This document shows positions 15,107 to 24,880 of a stretch of 64,000 nt of DNA, piece by piece. Both the position numbers and the translations under genes were made by a program. The stretch comes from Actinacidiphila cocklensis. GTDB lineage: Bacteria; Actinomycetota; Actinomycetes; Streptomycetales; Streptomycetaceae. The stretch is from positions 119,252-183,251 of the forward strand of contig NZ_CAJSLV010000045.1 in assembly GCF_907177275.1 (NCBI RefSeq), in the 5' to 3' direction. The notes under the pieces were generated by a model. That model was not told the DNA's origin. It ran no database searches and saw only the letters and a program-made list of their open reading frames with translations. Positions within the stretch are counted from its first letter, which is position 1. The number at the start of each line of letters is the position of its first letter.

Positions 15107-17800
15107 ATGCCGCAGCGCCAGACGAGCAGCCGGCGCGCGCTGCTCGAACGCGAGGCCGAACTCCGTGCCGTCGACGAGGCGCTGGGCGAGCTCAGCGGGC
15201 TGCGCCCCGACGGTACCGAGCACCCCGGTGCGCGGCGCCGCGGCGGCCTGCTCGCGCTCGCCGGGTCCGCGGGCCTGGGCAAGACCACCCTGCTCGCCGA
15301 GGTGCGCAGGCGGGCCGCCGACCGCGGCTGCACCGTGCTGTCCGCACGCGGCGGCGACCAGGAGCAGCAGGTCGCCTTCCACGTGGCACGGCAGCTGCTG
15401 CAACCGCAGCTCGCGGGCGCCGCCGAGGCGGAGATCAGGGCCACGCTGGGCAGTTGGTACGGCATCGTCGGCCCCGCGCTCGGCCTGTGCGCCACCGGGG
15501 GCAGCACCCCCGACCCGCAGGGCATCCGCGACGGGCTCGACTGGGTGCTCACCCACCTCGCCGTGCAGCGCGCACCCGCCGTCCTGGTCCTCGACGACGC
15601 CCACTGGGCCGACCCGCAGTCGCTGAACTGGCTGGCCGCCTTCGCGCCCCGCGCCGACGACCTCGCCCTGCTCGTCGTCGTCGCCTACCGGCCCGACGAA
15701 CTCCCCGCAGGAGCCGAGGCGTTCCGCGTGCTGCCCGGCAGGGCAGGGCACCGCCCCCTCGGCCTCGAACCGCTCACCGCGGACGCGGTGGGCCACCTGG
15801 TGCGCGACGCCGTCGGCGAGCACGCCGACGAGGACTTCTGCCGCGAGTGCTGGGCGGTCACCGCCGGAAATCCCTTCGAGGCCGTCGAGTTGGCCGCCAA
15901 GCTCCGCGACCGCGGTGTCACACCCGACGGTTCGAGCACCCACCTGCTGCGCGACCTCGCCGCCGACGCCAAGGGCCGCGGCCTGGTCAGCCGGCTCGAA
16001 CGGCTCGGCCCCTCCACCGTCAGGCTCGCCTGGGCCGCCGCGGTCCTGGGCACCCAGGTGCCGCCGGAACTGGCCGCCGACGTCGCGGGGCTCGGCCGGG
16101 AGGAGGCCGCCGACTGCGCCGACCGGCTCCGCGAGGCCCGCATCCTCACCCGCAGCGGCACCCTGGAGTTCGTCCACCCGCTGATCGCCACCACCGTCTA
16201 CCACGCGATACCCGACGCCGTACGGGTCGCCCTGCACGGCCAGGCCGCCCAGTCCGTCATCGACGCCGGGCTCGGCGCCTCCGCGGCCGCCCGGCACCTG
16301 CTGGAGACCCACCCGGAGGGCGACCCGTGGGTGGTCGGCCGGCTGCGGGCCGCCGCCCGGGAGACCCTGCGGGCCGGCGCCCCCGAGACGGCCCGCAGCT
16401 ACCTGGGCCGGGCGCTGCGCGAGCCCCCGCAGGACGCCGACCGCGCCGCGGTGCTCTACGAACTGGGCTGCGCCTCCCAGCTCCTCGAACCGGCGGTGAC
16501 CGTCAACCACCTGCGGGCCGCGCTGGAGGAGCCGATCGGCGACCCCGAGCTGCGCGACGGCATCGTCTTCAAGCTGTCGCAGTCACTGGCCCACAGCGAC
16601 CGGCTCAGCGAGGCCGCCGAGGTCGTCGCGCAGGCCGCCCGCACCGCGACCAGCGCCCGCACCCGGCTGCGGATGCAGTCCGAGCAGTTCATGTGGGACG
16701 CCTTCCGCGCCGACGAGGCCGACTCGCCCGGCCGCTCCCGGCGGCTGACCCGGCTCGCCGACCGGCTCACCGGACGCGACCTCACCGAGCGGTACATCAT
16801 CGGGCTGCGCGCCTGGGACGCCACGCTGCGCGGCGAGCACACCTCGACCGTGCTGCGGCACGCGCGCCGCGCACTGGACGGCGGGCTGCCGTGGGCCGAC
16901 GAGGACCGCGGCTTCGAGGTGCCGGTGCTGGTCGCGATGACGTACGCCTACGCCGACCGGCCCGAGCGCGCCGAGGAGCTGTTCGCCACCGGGATCGCCG
17001 ACTTCGAACGCCAGGGCTGGCGCGGCGCCCACCTGTCCTTCGGGCTGCTGCTGCTCGGCTACGTCCGCTACCGGCAGGGCCGGCTCGCCGAGGCCGAGGA
17101 CCTGGCCCGCGACGGGCTGCGGCTCGCCGAGCGGGTCGGGCGCGGCACCCCCGTGCAGTGGTACGCCGTCGCCGTCCTGATCGAGGTGCTGCTCGCCCGC
17201 GGCCGAAGCGAGCAGGCGGCGGCGCTGGCCGCGGAGTACGCCTTCCGCCACCCCTTCCCCGCCGCCGTCACCTTCCCCGACGCCCAGGCCGTACACGGCG
17301 AGCTGCTGCTGGCCTGCGGGCTGCACCAGGAGGCCGCCGCAGTGCTGGCCGCGGTCGGCCGCAGGCTGGACGCCCGCGGGATGCGCAACCCCGCCTGGTG
17401 CCCCTGGCAGCTGCACCTGGCGCTCGCCGAGTCCCGCGACGCACCGCAGCGCGCCCGGGACACCGTGCTCGACGCCGTCGCCAGGGCGCGGCAGTACGGC
17501 GCCAGGTCCGCGATCGGCCACGCGCTGCTGACCGCGGCCGAGGTCTGCGGTGGCCCCGAAAGGCTGAAGCTCCTCACCGAGGCCGTCAGCCTTCTGGAGG
17601 CCTCCCCTTCCGCCCATCTGCTCGCCGCGGCGCTGGTCGCCCAGGGCGTCGCCCTGCGCGACGCGGACCGCCCCGCGGAGGCGGTGGACCGGCTCCGCCG
17701 CGGCCTCGACACCGCCCTGCGGTGCGCCGCCGACGGCACCGCGGCACAGGCCCGCGCGGAACTGTCGCAGGCCACCGCCCCGGACCCCGCCGCACCCTGA
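15107..17800 (+). CDS. LAL/MalT-type ATPase lacking the LuxR DNA-binding domain
   Basis: This 897-residue protein starts at ATG 15107, 7 bp after AGGGGG. The N-terminal STAND-like ATPase has Walker A GSAGLGKTTLL (about residues 53-63) and Walker B VLVLDDAHWADPQS (about 160-173). A long helical, TPR-like region of about 500 residues follows. Large LuxR (LAL) regulators have this build and normally end in a LuxR helix-turn-helix. Here the protein stops after AELSQATAPDPAAP with none, and the 80 bp before the next gene encode none in any frame. It may be a truncated regulator or a signalling ATPase acting through partners. Confidence 0.85.
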   Translation: MPQRQTSSRRALLEREAELRAVDEALGELSGLRPDGTEHPGARRRGGLLALAGSAGLGKTTLLAEVRRRAADRGCTVLSARGGDQEQQVAFHVARQLLQPQLAGAAEAEIRATLGSWYGIVGPALGLCATGGSTPDPQGIRDGLDWVLTHLAVQRAPAVLVLDDAHWADPQSLNWLAAFAPRADDLALLVVVAYRPDELPAGAEAFRVLPGRAGHRPLGLEPLTADAVGHLVRDAVGEHADEDFCRECWAVTAGNPFEAVELAAKLRDRGVTPDGSSTHLLRDLAADAKGRGLVSRLERLGPSTVRLAWAAAVLGTQVPPELAADVAGLGREEAADCADRLREARILTRSGTLEFVHPLIATTVYHAIPDAVRVALHGQAAQSVIDAGLGASAAARHLLETHPEGDPWVVGRLRAAARETLRAGAPETARSYLGRALREPPQDADRAAVLYELGCASQLLEPAVTVNHLRAALEEPIGDPELRDGIVFKLSQSLAHSDRLSEAAEVVAQAARTATSARTRLRMQSEQFMWDAFRADEADSPGRSRRLTRLADRLTGRDLTERYIIGLRAWDATLRGEHTSTVLRHARRALDGGLPWADEDRGFEVPVLVAMTYAYADRPERAEELFATGIADFERQGWRGAHLSFGLLLLGYVRYRQGRLAEAEDLARDGLRLAERVGRGTPVQWYAVAVLIEVLLARGRSEQAAALAAEYAFRHPFPAAVTFPDAQAVHGELLLACGLHQEAAAVLAAVGRRLDARGMRNPAWCPWQLHLALAESRDAPQRARDTVLDAVARARQYGARSAIGHALLTAAEVCGGPERLKLLTEAVSLLEASPSAHLLAAALVAQGVALRDADRPAEAVDRLRRGLDTALRCAADGTAAQARAELSQATAPDPAAP

Positions 17801-17882
17801 CGGCGCCGCCCGGCGCTGCCGCCCCGGACCACCTGGTGGTCGGCGGGTCCCCGCGGCGCAGGTCAGCCTTTACCATGGCGGC

Positions 17883-18383
17883 ATGTCCTTCCTCCGCCGC
17901 CGCAGCGCAGCCACGCCCACCGGGCCGGACTTCGACGTACTCGCGATGGACCCGGGGGACTGGCCGGGCGACCTGGGGGCCGGGCTGCTGCCTGGCCCCG
18001 ACGGGCGGTGCGAGGGGATCTACCTGCGCTACGACCTCTTCGGCGGCCGCGGCCCTGCGATGCTCATCGGCAACCTGCCGGAGGGATCGCCCGCCCGCGA
18101 GCTGAGCGAGGGGCAGGTGCCCTTCGAGGTGGCGCAGCTGCTGGCCGCGCTGGGCAACGACGAGCCCGCCGAGGTCACCGAGATCGAGGACACCCCGGTC
18201 TGGCAGGGCGACGGCCTGCTGATCGTCCGGCGGATCAAGATCTCCGAGTCCCGCGTCGCGTGCGCGCAGTTCGACCGCAGCGACGGTGTGCAGGTGACCA
18301 TCGCCACCTGGGACCGGCCGATCACCGACGACCTCTACCAGCTGCTCAAGCCGCTGCCCGCGGCAATGTTCCAGGCCGGCTGA
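17883..18383 (+). CDS. Conserved hypothetical protein
   Basis: This 166-residue soluble protein has no signal peptide or membrane segment. I recognise it as a type conserved among streptomycetes but without known function. Visible features are an N-terminal basic MSFLRRRS, the block FDVLAMDPGDWPGDLGAGLLP, and alternating acidic and hydrophobic strands ending LYQLLKPLPAAMF. It follows the LAL-like gene by 82 bp in the same direction. Confidence 0.78.
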   Translation: MSFLRRRSAATPTGPDFDVLAMDPGDWPGDLGAGLLPGPDGRCEGIYLRYDLFGGRGPAMLIGNLPEGSPARELSEGQVPFEVAQLLAALGNDEPAEVTEIEDTPVWQGDGLLIVRRIKISESRVACAQFDRSDGVQVTIATWDRPITDDLYQLLKPLPAAMFQAG

Positions 18384-18448
18384 CGCCGGCGGCGGGGGCG
18401 TAGGCGCCGAGGGTGCCGAGGGTGCGCACCGCGGCAGTCGACCGGGCC

Positions 18449-18470
18449 GGCTGAGCCCCCGCGCTCAGCC
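18449..18470. terminator. Hairpin between convergent genes
   Basis: GGCTGAGC (18449-18456) and GCTCAGCC (18463-18470) form an 8-bp stem with a 6-nt loop. It lies 9 bp from the stop of the minus-strand phosphotransferase gene. Confidence 0.55.
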
Positions 18471-18479
18471 CGCCGCCCT

Positions 18480-19565
18480 TCAGCGCGTGCCCACTGCGGC
18501 GCGCACCGCCCTGCGGGCCAGGCCGCAGTCGTCGTGCAGCCTGCGCAGCAGCAGCCGCTGCTCCTCACCGCTCTCCGCGGCGCCCGGCGCCACCGGCGCG
18601 GTGGACCGCATGGTGCGCTGGACGGCCGTCTCGTACGTGCGGATCTCCCGGGTCAGCACCAGCATCAGGTTGACCAGGAAGGCGTCCCGCGCGGCCGGGC
18701 CCGGGGCCTGCGCCTGCTGGCTGATCTGCCGGCGGGCCGCCTCGTCGTCGCCGAGCACCGACCACAGCACCGCCAGGTCGTAGCCGGGCAGATACCAGCC
18801 CGCGTGCTCCCAGTCGACCAGCGAGGGGCCGGCCGGCGAGAGCAGCACGTTGGACAGCAGCGCGTCGCCGTGGCAGAACTGCCCCTGCGCGTGGGCCAGT
18901 CCGTGCAGCAGCTTCTGCAGGTCGCCCATGTCGCGGTCGGTGAGCAGGCCCAGCTCGTGGTAGCGGTTGATCCTGGCCGGGTAGTCGATCGGCGCGTCGA
19001 ACGAACCCGGAGGCGGGCGCCACATGTTGATCCGCGCGTACGCCGACAGGGCGGCGCGCACGTCGCCCCGGGCCGGCGGGTGCGACGGGTGGCGCTGCGG
19101 CGAGACGACCCGTCCCGGCATCCGCTCCATCACCAGGACGCAGCTGTCCGGGTCGGCGGCGATCAGCCGCGGCACCCGTACCGGCGGACGGTGCCGGACG
19201 AACGTCCGGTACGCAGCTATCTCGTGGCGGAAACGATCCGCCCAGGCGGGCGAGTGGTCCAGCAGGCACTTGGCCACGGCGGGAGAGCGTCCCGAGGTGC
19301 CGATCAGCAGTGCCGTCCGGCCGCCTCGGCGCAGTAGCTGCACGGGGGTGAACTCGGGACAGATCCGCTGCACCGCCGCGACCGCGGTACGAAGCTGGGT
19401 CCCTTGCGGGCCGGTCAAGTCGAGTCTCCCGCTGAGGGGATGGGTGCTGCCGAGCGTCCCGCGCCGCAGTCCTGTGGGCGGGCGGGTTCTGAGGACGGCC
19501 GGCTCCGCAACGGCGGGATACGCGGGGCGGGGCGGGGCGGACACGGAGGACGATGCCGAATACAT
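18480..19565 (-). CDS. Aminoglycoside phosphotransferase-family kinase
   Basis: This 361-residue protein, with the start uncertain within the first 40 residues, has a kinase-like fold. It shows the Lys in AVAKCLLD, the Glu in FRHEIAAYR, the catalytic motif [15 protein letters not shown] (HGD-x4-N) and the metal-binding [12 protein letters not shown]-family proteins phosphorylate antibiotics or small metabolites, and many streptomycete members have unknown substrates. There is no evidence for aminoglycoside resistance here. It is divergent from the nsdA-like regulator across about 225 bp. Confidence 0.83.
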   Translation of the reverse strand: MYSASSSVSAPPRPAYPAVAEPAVLRTRPPTGLRRGTLGSTHPLSGRLDLTGPQGTQLRTAVAAVQRICPEFTPVQLLRRGGRTALLIGTSGRSPAVAKCLLDHSPAWADRFRHEIAAYRTFVRHRPPVRVPRLIAADPDSCVLVMERMPGRVVSPQRHPSHPPARGDVRAALSAYARINMWRPPPGSFDAPIDYPARINRYHELGLLTDRDMGDLQKLLHGLAHAQGQFCHGDALLSNVLLSPAGPSLVDWEHAGWYLPGYDLAVLWSVLGDDEAARRQISQQAQAPGPAARDAFLVNLMLVLTREIRTYETAVQRTMRSTAPVAPGAAESGEEQRLLLRRLHDDCGLARRAVRAAVGTR

Positions 19566-19790
19566 GGGAAGAGCCGTTCCCTTCGTGTGCCTGCGAGTTC
19601 AGGGACACCGGCCCCGCCCGGCGGCGCACCCTGGGGAATGCGGCGCCGGAGCGGGGTGGCGCGTTCCTACCTGACACCCGGCAGGCCATGGCAGACCATC
19701 TGGCGGACCCTGGCGAACCCTGGCGAATAGTCGCGGGGCGATTGTCGGGGGGAATAGTGTCAACAGCGCCGAGGAACCTGGGGGCTTGAC

Positions 19791-21269
19791 GTGGGCAATG
19801 AGGCCAACACCCGACTCGCGGACCTGTTCGGTCTCACCGGCTGGTCCAAGGGCGAACTCGCGCGGCTGGTCAACCGGCAGGCGGCGGCCATGGGCCACCC
19901 GCAGCTGGCGACCGACACGTCGCGGGTGCGCCGCTGGATCGACACCGGTGAGTCACCGCGCGAACCCGTGCCGAAGGTGCTGGCCGCGCTGTTCACCGAG
20001 CGTCTCGGCCGTGTCGTGACCATCGAGGATCTCGGGTTCGACCGGCGCCGGCAGACGGGGAACAGACAGACCGGAGACGGCCTCCCGTGGCCGCCGGAAA
20101 GAACAGCCGCGGTCCTCACCGAATTCACGGGAATGGACCTCATGCTCAACCGACGCGGTCTGGTGGGCGCGGGCGCCGCGCTCGCCTCCGGCACCCTAAT
20201 CAGCAATGCCCTGCAGGACTGGCTGCACACCGACCCGGCCCTCGCGGCCGACGCACCCGGATTCGCCGATCCGCTGCACGTGGACCCGGCCGACTACGAC
20301 CCCTACGAGGCGGTCCCGGTCGGATCCCAGGAGATCGAGTCGCTGGAGCGCTCGGTCGAGGTCTTCCGCGCCTGGGACGCCGCCCGCGGCGGCGGGCTCC
20401 AGCGCAAGGCGGTCGTCGGCCAGCTCAACGAGGTGGGCGGCATGCTCTCCTACCGGAATCCGCCGCACCTGCAGCGCAGGCTGTGGGGCGTGGCGGCCAA
20501 CCTGGCGGTCCTGGCCGGCTGGATGTCGCACGACATCGGGCTCGAACCGACAGCGCAGAAGTACTTCCTGATCGCCGCGCACGCGGCCCGCGAGGGCGGT
20601 GACCGGCCGCGCGCCGGCGAGGCGCTGTCCCGGGCCGCCCGGCAGATGGTGCACCTCGGACAGCCGGAGCAGGCCCTGGACCTGATGCAGCTCGCCAGGT
20701 CCGGCTCCGGCGACCAGGCGCTGCCCCGCACCCGGGCGATGCTGCACACCATCGAGGCGTGGGCGCAGGCGTCCATGGGGCGCGGCCAGGCGATGCGGCG
20801 GACCCTCGGTGAGGCCGAGGACCTGTTCGTCTCCGACAAGGGCGACGTGGCCCCGCCGAGCTGGATGCAGAACTTCGACGAGGCCGACCTGCACGGCATG
20901 CAGGCGCTGGCCTACCGCACCCTGGCCGAGCACGAGCCGGCGGCGGCCGCCCAGGCGCAGCTGCACGCCAAACAGGCGATCACGCTGCGCACCTCGGGTC
21001 ACGAGCGCTCGATGATCTTCGACTACCTGTCGCTGGCCTCGGCCTGCTTCATCGCCGACGACCCGGAGCAGGCCGACCGCTACGCGCGGATGGCGCTGCT
21101 GACCATCGGCCAGACCTCCTCGCACCGCACCTGGGACCGGCTGCGCGAGATGTACCGCCTCACCGGGCGCTACTCCGACTACAGCCGCATCCAGGACCTG
21201 CGGCAGGAGATCGAGTCGACCATGCCGGGCCGCCGCAAGAGCGGAGGCTCCCGCTACCGCGAGGTCTGA
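19791..21269 (+). CDS. nsdA: NsdA-like regulator of development and antibiotic production
   Basis: This 492-residue protein starts at GTG 19791, 6 bp after a run of five G. The N-terminal helix-turn-helix-like part (LFGLTGWSKGELARLVNRQ through VRRWIDTGE) resembles my recollection of Streptomyces NsdA. So do the segment LMLNRRGLVGAGAALASGTL and the TPR-like body with VVGQLNEVGGMLSYR and SRAARQMVHLG. NsdA is a negative regulator of sporulation and antibiotic synthesis. The function is transferred by similarity, and NsdB or another paralogue is an alternative. Confidence 0.72.
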   Translation: MGNEANTRLADLFGLTGWSKGELARLVNRQAAAMGHPQLATDTSRVRRWIDTGESPREPVPKVLAALFTERLGRVVTIEDLGFDRRRQTGNRQTGDGLPWPPERTAAVLTEFTGMDLMLNRRGLVGAGAALASGTLISNALQDWLHTDPALAADAPGFADPLHVDPADYDPYEAVPVGSQEIESLERSVEVFRAWDAARGGGLQRKAVVGQLNEVGGMLSYRNPPHLQRRLWGVAANLAVLAGWMSHDIGLEPTAQKYFLIAAHAAREGGDRPRAGEALSRAARQMVHLGQPEQALDLMQLARSGSGDQALPRTRAMLHTIEAWAQASMGRGQAMRRTLGEAEDLFVSDKGDVAPPSWMQNFDEADLHGMQALAYRTLAEHEPAAAAQAQLHAKQAITLRTSGHERSMIFDYLSLASACFIADDPEQADRYARMALLTIGQTSSHRTWDRLREMYRLTGRYSDYSRIQDLRQEIESTMPGRRKSGGSRYREV

Positions 21270-21410
21270 CCCGCCGCCGGGGCACGCCCCGCGGCCGTAC
21301 GGCCGGCCGCCGCCGTACGCCATGCCTCCGCCCCGCCGCCGAACGGGTCGGACAGCAGGACGTGGGGTGACACGGCCGATACGACAGCCGGTGCGGTCAG
21401 GGGATCGCGG

Positions 21411-22868
21411 TCAGAGGATCCTGGCGATCAGCACGCAGGCGTCGTCCTCGCGGTCGGGAGTGCCGAACTCCTCCGCCACCAGCCGTACGCAGTCCTGTGC
21501 GCTCCTGGCGGCGGAGAAGAGCGGGGCCATCGCCAGCAGGCGGTTCCCCCCGCCGCCGGTGTCCGGCGCGTCCACGACCGAGCGGCGCGGCGCCAGGCCG
21601 TCGGTGTGCAGCACCAGCAGGTCGCCGGGCGCCAGCTGCTCGCGTGCCTGGCCGTACTGCGCACCCGAGGTGGCGCCGAGCAGGACGCCGTCCGGCGGAT
21701 CCAGCGACCGCCCCGTCCCGTTGCGGAACAGCAGCGGGGCGGGGTGGCCGGCCTGCGCCCAGTGCAGCTCCCGGGTGTCCGGCTCGTAGCGGCAGCACAG
21801 GGCGCTGCCGAGCGCGGGCTGCGGCGAGGTGTCGAGCAGTTCGTTGAGCCAGCCCATCAGCGGGCCCGGCTGCAGGCCCGCGACGGCCATGCCGCGCAGG
21901 GCGCCGAGCAGCATCGCCATGCCCGACGTCGCCGTCACGCCGTGGCCGGTGAGGTCGCCGACGGTGAGTAAGGAGGCGCCGTCCGGCAGCTGCATCGCGT
22001 CGTACCAGTCACCGCCGATCAGGGCGCTGGTCGCGGACGGCAGGTAGTGCGCCGCCAGATCCATCGTGGTCGGCCCCCCGTCCAGCGGGAAGCGCTGGGC
22101 GCCGCGCCACGGCGGCAGCACCGCCTCCTGCAGCTCGACCGCCATGCGCCGCTCGGTCTGCGCGATCTGCCGCTGCCGCTGCAGCGACTCCCTGGTCTCG
22201 CGGAGCGTCCGCTGGCTGCGCCGCAGGTCGCTCACGTCCCGCAGGACCGCCCACATCGACTCGGTGCCGCCGTCGGTGCCGAGCACCGGCTCGCCGACCA
22301 TGTGCACGGTCCGCACCGAGCCGTCCGCGCGCACGATGCGGAATTCGCCGTCGATCGGCCGCCCGTCCACCAGGCAGCCGGTGACCATCTCGGTGAGCAC
22401 CGCCTGGTCCTCGGCGAACAGCCAGGACGGCAGCTCGTCCAGGGTCAGCGGGCCGTCCCCCGGGGAGCGGCCGAAGATGCGGTACAGCTCGTCCGACCAC
22501 AGCGCCCCGTCGGTGAGCAGGTCCCACTGCGCGCTGCCGGCCCTGCCGAGCGCGCCCACCGCGGCCGCGTCGGGACCGCTCGGCTGGAGCGGTACGTCGA
22601 GCAGCAGCAGCCCGTCCGGCGGCAGGTCGGCGGGGTCCAGGCCGTCCCTGAGCTGCCCGAGGTGGGTGCCCAGGTCGTCGAGCTGGTGGACGGCCAGGTC
22701 GCACAGCGCGCGCTGCCAGCGCAGCTGCGGGTCGCCGGTGGTGTCGCTGTCCCGCAGGACCGCGTCGACCCGGGTCCTGAGCTGGCGTGCCTGGGAGATC
22801 AGCGCGTCCACCGCACCGGGGTCCGGCGGTTGCGCGGCGGTGTGATCCGCATGCGTTGGGGACGGCAT
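21411..22868 (-). CDS. PAS domain / PP2C SpoIIE-type Ser/Thr phosphatase
   Basis: This 485-residue protein starts at ATG 22868. An N-terminal helical region (about 1-85) is followed by a PAS domain (about 110-215, with ALWSDELYRIFGRSP and GEFRIVRADGSVRTVHMVGEP). A short coiled coil (about 215-250) leads into the SpoIIE phosphatase, which has metal-binding GGDWYDAMQL, VGDLTGHGVTA, LHTDGLA and REDDACVL. Such proteins dephosphorylate anti-sigma-factor antagonists in partner-switching pathways. No anti-sigma gene is adjacent. It is convergent with the nsdA-like gene. Confidence 0.93.
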   Translation of the reverse strand: MPSPTHADHTAAQPPDPGAVDALISQARQLRTRVDAVLRDSDTTGDPQLRWQRALCDLAVHQLDDLGTHLGQLRDGLDPADLPPDGLLLLDVPLQPSGPDAAAVGALGRAGSAQWDLLTDGALWSDELYRIFGRSPGDGPLTLDELPSWLFAEDQAVLTEMVTGCLVDGRPIDGEFRIVRADGSVRTVHMVGEPVLGTDGGTESMWAVLRDVSDLRRSQRTLRETRESLQRQRQIAQTERRMAVELQEAVLPPWRGAQRFPLDGGPTTMDLAAHYLPSATSALIGGDWYDAMQLPDGASLLTVGDLTGHGVTATSGMAMLLGALRGMAVAGLQPGPLMGWLNELLDTSPQPALGSALCCRYEPDTRELHWAQAGHPAPLLFRNGTGRSLDPPDGVLLGATSGAQYGQAREQLAPGDLLVLHTDGLAPRRSVVDAPDTGGGGNRLLAMAPLFSAARSAQDCVRLVAEEFGTPDREDDACVLIARIL

Positions 22869-23274
22869 GACGCACTCCGAACGTGTCTGCTGGCAGGCTC
22901 TCAACGGCCGTGGCGGACGGAAGGGGCCGGTAACGACTGTTGCACAGGGAGCGATGGGTCGTAAGGGTTTCAGCGATACCCGATCCGGTGGTGCTTGCGG
23001 CATATGCCAATAGCCCAGAGGTAGTTGGGCCGGGAAACGGCCGCCGGGCCGACCTCCGCAGGTCGCCCGCAGGACGCCGGGGAGCCACCCTGCTCCCGGT
23101 CGCGGGCGGTCCGGAAGCGACATCGCGCCCCCGAGTCGGTAGGCTGCCGCCGCCCGTCCCCACGGAGTCCGGCCCGGCCGCCAGGTGTGAAAAGCCCGGT
23201 GGCCGGTAAGGATGCCGGGCATCAGCAGCGGAAATCCCGTTGCCATGGAACCCCCCGCACCGGATGCTGACCTC
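22869..23274. other. Divergent intergenic region
   Basis: These 406 bp lie between the phosphatase (minus) and the HEAT-repeat gene (plus). They contain a perfect 10-bp palindrome GGCATATGCC at 22999-23008 in a relatively AT-rich patch, possibly an operator or start region. In-frame ATGs at 23212 and 23245 could lengthen the downstream gene. I see no other gene. Confidence 0.5.
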
Positions 23275-24702
23275 ATGTTCGACCCAGACATAGCGCCCAG
23301 CGGCACCCTTCTCGGCCTCCTCCAGCGGGGGCGCGGAGACGGTCCCCTGCACGCCCTCGCGGCGCCGCGGGCCGACGCACTCGCCGCCCTGGAGCACTGC
23401 GTGCTGCGCGACCCCCGCCTGGACTGGCGGGTCGAGTCGCGCTCCCTCTATTACGCGCGGCTCTACTCCGACCTGGAAGGCCCGCTCGACGGGATCGAAC
23501 AGCACCTCTTCCACCCCGACGACCTGATCGTCCCCGACGAGCACCGCTGCGGCCTGGCCCTGTCGGTCCTCGGCCACCTGGCCGGCTACGGCCGCCGGGA
23601 CGCGCTGCACCTGCTGCGCCGCTACGCCGCCACCGGCGGCTGCTGGGAATGGGCGCTGGACGAGCTGGCCGTACGCGACGCGGAGGCCGGACTGCGCTCC
23701 CTGGGCCCCGCCGTGGTCGCCCGCTTCCCGCGCACCCCTGAGGGCGACGCCGCCCTCGCCCGCGCGGTCCGGGAGGCGTACGAACCGCGCCCCTGGCAGC
23801 TGTGGGCCGAGGACACCGCGCACCCCGCCACCGCCGAGCGGGTCAGGCAGGCCGCCGAGCAGGTCAGCTTCGACCGCTGGCAGCGCCAGCTGCGTTCGGC
23901 GGGACCCACCCCGGGCTGGAGCGTCGCGGCCGTCCTGGAATGGGCCGAGCAGGGCCTCGACGAGCACCCCTCCGTCGAGCGCGACCAGCCCGCCGCCCGC
24001 TGCCTGGCCGCCGTCGCAGGACCTGAGGACCGCCCCGCGCTGCTGGAGGCCGCCCTGCGCGGCCCGTCCGCCGCCCGCGCGGCCGCCCTGCGCCACCTCG
24101 GCGACCGCCGCGACCCGCAGTGCCTCGACCTGATCGAGACCGCCGCGGAAGCCGTCGAGGAACGCGTGGTGCGCGCGGCCGTCGAGTCCTTCGAGCGCAT
24201 GCGCGACGACGAGGCCATGGCCCGGGCCCGCGTCTGGGCCGCACGCACCGGCCTGCTCGGTGCCGCCGCAGCCAGGATGCTCGCCCGCCGCGGCGGCCCC
24301 GCGGACGCCGACCTGGTGCTCGCCGCACTGCGCCGCACCGTCCAGTCGGGCGGCGCCGACGCGGAAGGGCTCGACGCGCTCGTCGAGGGCGTCGGCCGGC
24401 TCGCCGCCTGCCGTGCCGCACCCCTGCTGCGGCACCTCTACCGCGAGACGTCCTCCTCCCAGCTGCGCGGCACCGCGGCCCGCGCCCTGGCGCTCGCCGA
24501 CCCCGGCTTCGCGGCCGGCTTCGCCGTCGAGTGCCTGTGGGACTGCGAGGAGGCCACCAGAGAGCTGGCGGCGCACCGCGCCACCTCGGGCGACGTCCGG
24601 GTGCTGACGCAGCTGCGCCGGCTGGCCGCCGATCCCGCCGAGGAGGCCGAGGTCCAGACGGCCGTACGGGGCCGGCTCAGCTCGGGCGGCACCGCGCGCT
24701 GA
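23275..24702 (+). CDS. HEAT-repeat protein of unknown function
   Basis: The protein has 475 residues from ATG 23275 (MFDPDIAPSGTLLGLLQRG), where the apparent conserved core begins; starts at 23212 or 23245 are possible and none has a good ribosome site. The body is helical with HEAT-like repeats, for example CLDLIETAAEAVEERVVRAAVESFERM and ADLVLAALRRT. There is no signal peptide. HEAT arrays are protein-binding scaffolds. The type appears conserved in streptomycetes. It ends 22 bp before a strong hairpin. Confidence 0.8.
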   Translation: MFDPDIAPSGTLLGLLQRGRGDGPLHALAAPRADALAALEHCVLRDPRLDWRVESRSLYYARLYSDLEGPLDGIEQHLFHPDDLIVPDEHRCGLALSVLGHLAGYGRRDALHLLRRYAATGGCWEWALDELAVRDAEAGLRSLGPAVVARFPRTPEGDAALARAVREAYEPRPWQLWAEDTAHPATAERVRQAAEQVSFDRWQRQLRSAGPTPGWSVAAVLEWAEQGLDEHPSVERDQPAARCLAAVAGPEDRPALLEAALRGPSAARAAALRHLGDRRDPQCLDLIETAAEAVEERVVRAAVESFERMRDDEAMARARVWAARTGLLGAAAARMLARRGGPADADLVLAALRRTVQSGGADAEGLDALVEGVGRLAACRAAPLLRHLYRETSSSQLRGTAARALALADPGFAAGFAVECLWDCEEATRELAAHRATSGDVRVLTQLRRLAADPAEEAEVQTAVRGRLSSGGTAR

Positions 24703-24724
24703 CACCGGGGCGCGGCTGACCTCT

Positions 24725-24750
24725 CCCGCCGGGTGACACGGCCCGGCGGG
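24725..24750 (+). terminator. Terminator hairpin after the HEAT-repeat gene
   Basis: CCCGCCGGG (24725-24733) and CCCGGCGGG (24742-24750) form a perfect 9-bp stem with an 8-nt loop, 22 bp after the stop. Confidence 0.65.
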
Positions 24751-24880
24751 GCGGAAGAGGGCGTTGCGCCGTGGATGTCCAGGCCGCGGGGCATGGCCGC
24801 GGCCCAACGCTCATGGGGCGTTCCCCTTCGGGAAAGATCCTCGTGGCCCTGACAACGTCCGGCGCGGCGACAACGTCGGT

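Noticed and set aside
18480..19565. APH-family protein as an aminoglycoside-resistance gene
   Set aside because: Only the generic kinase-fold motifs are visible; no resistance or biosynthetic context.
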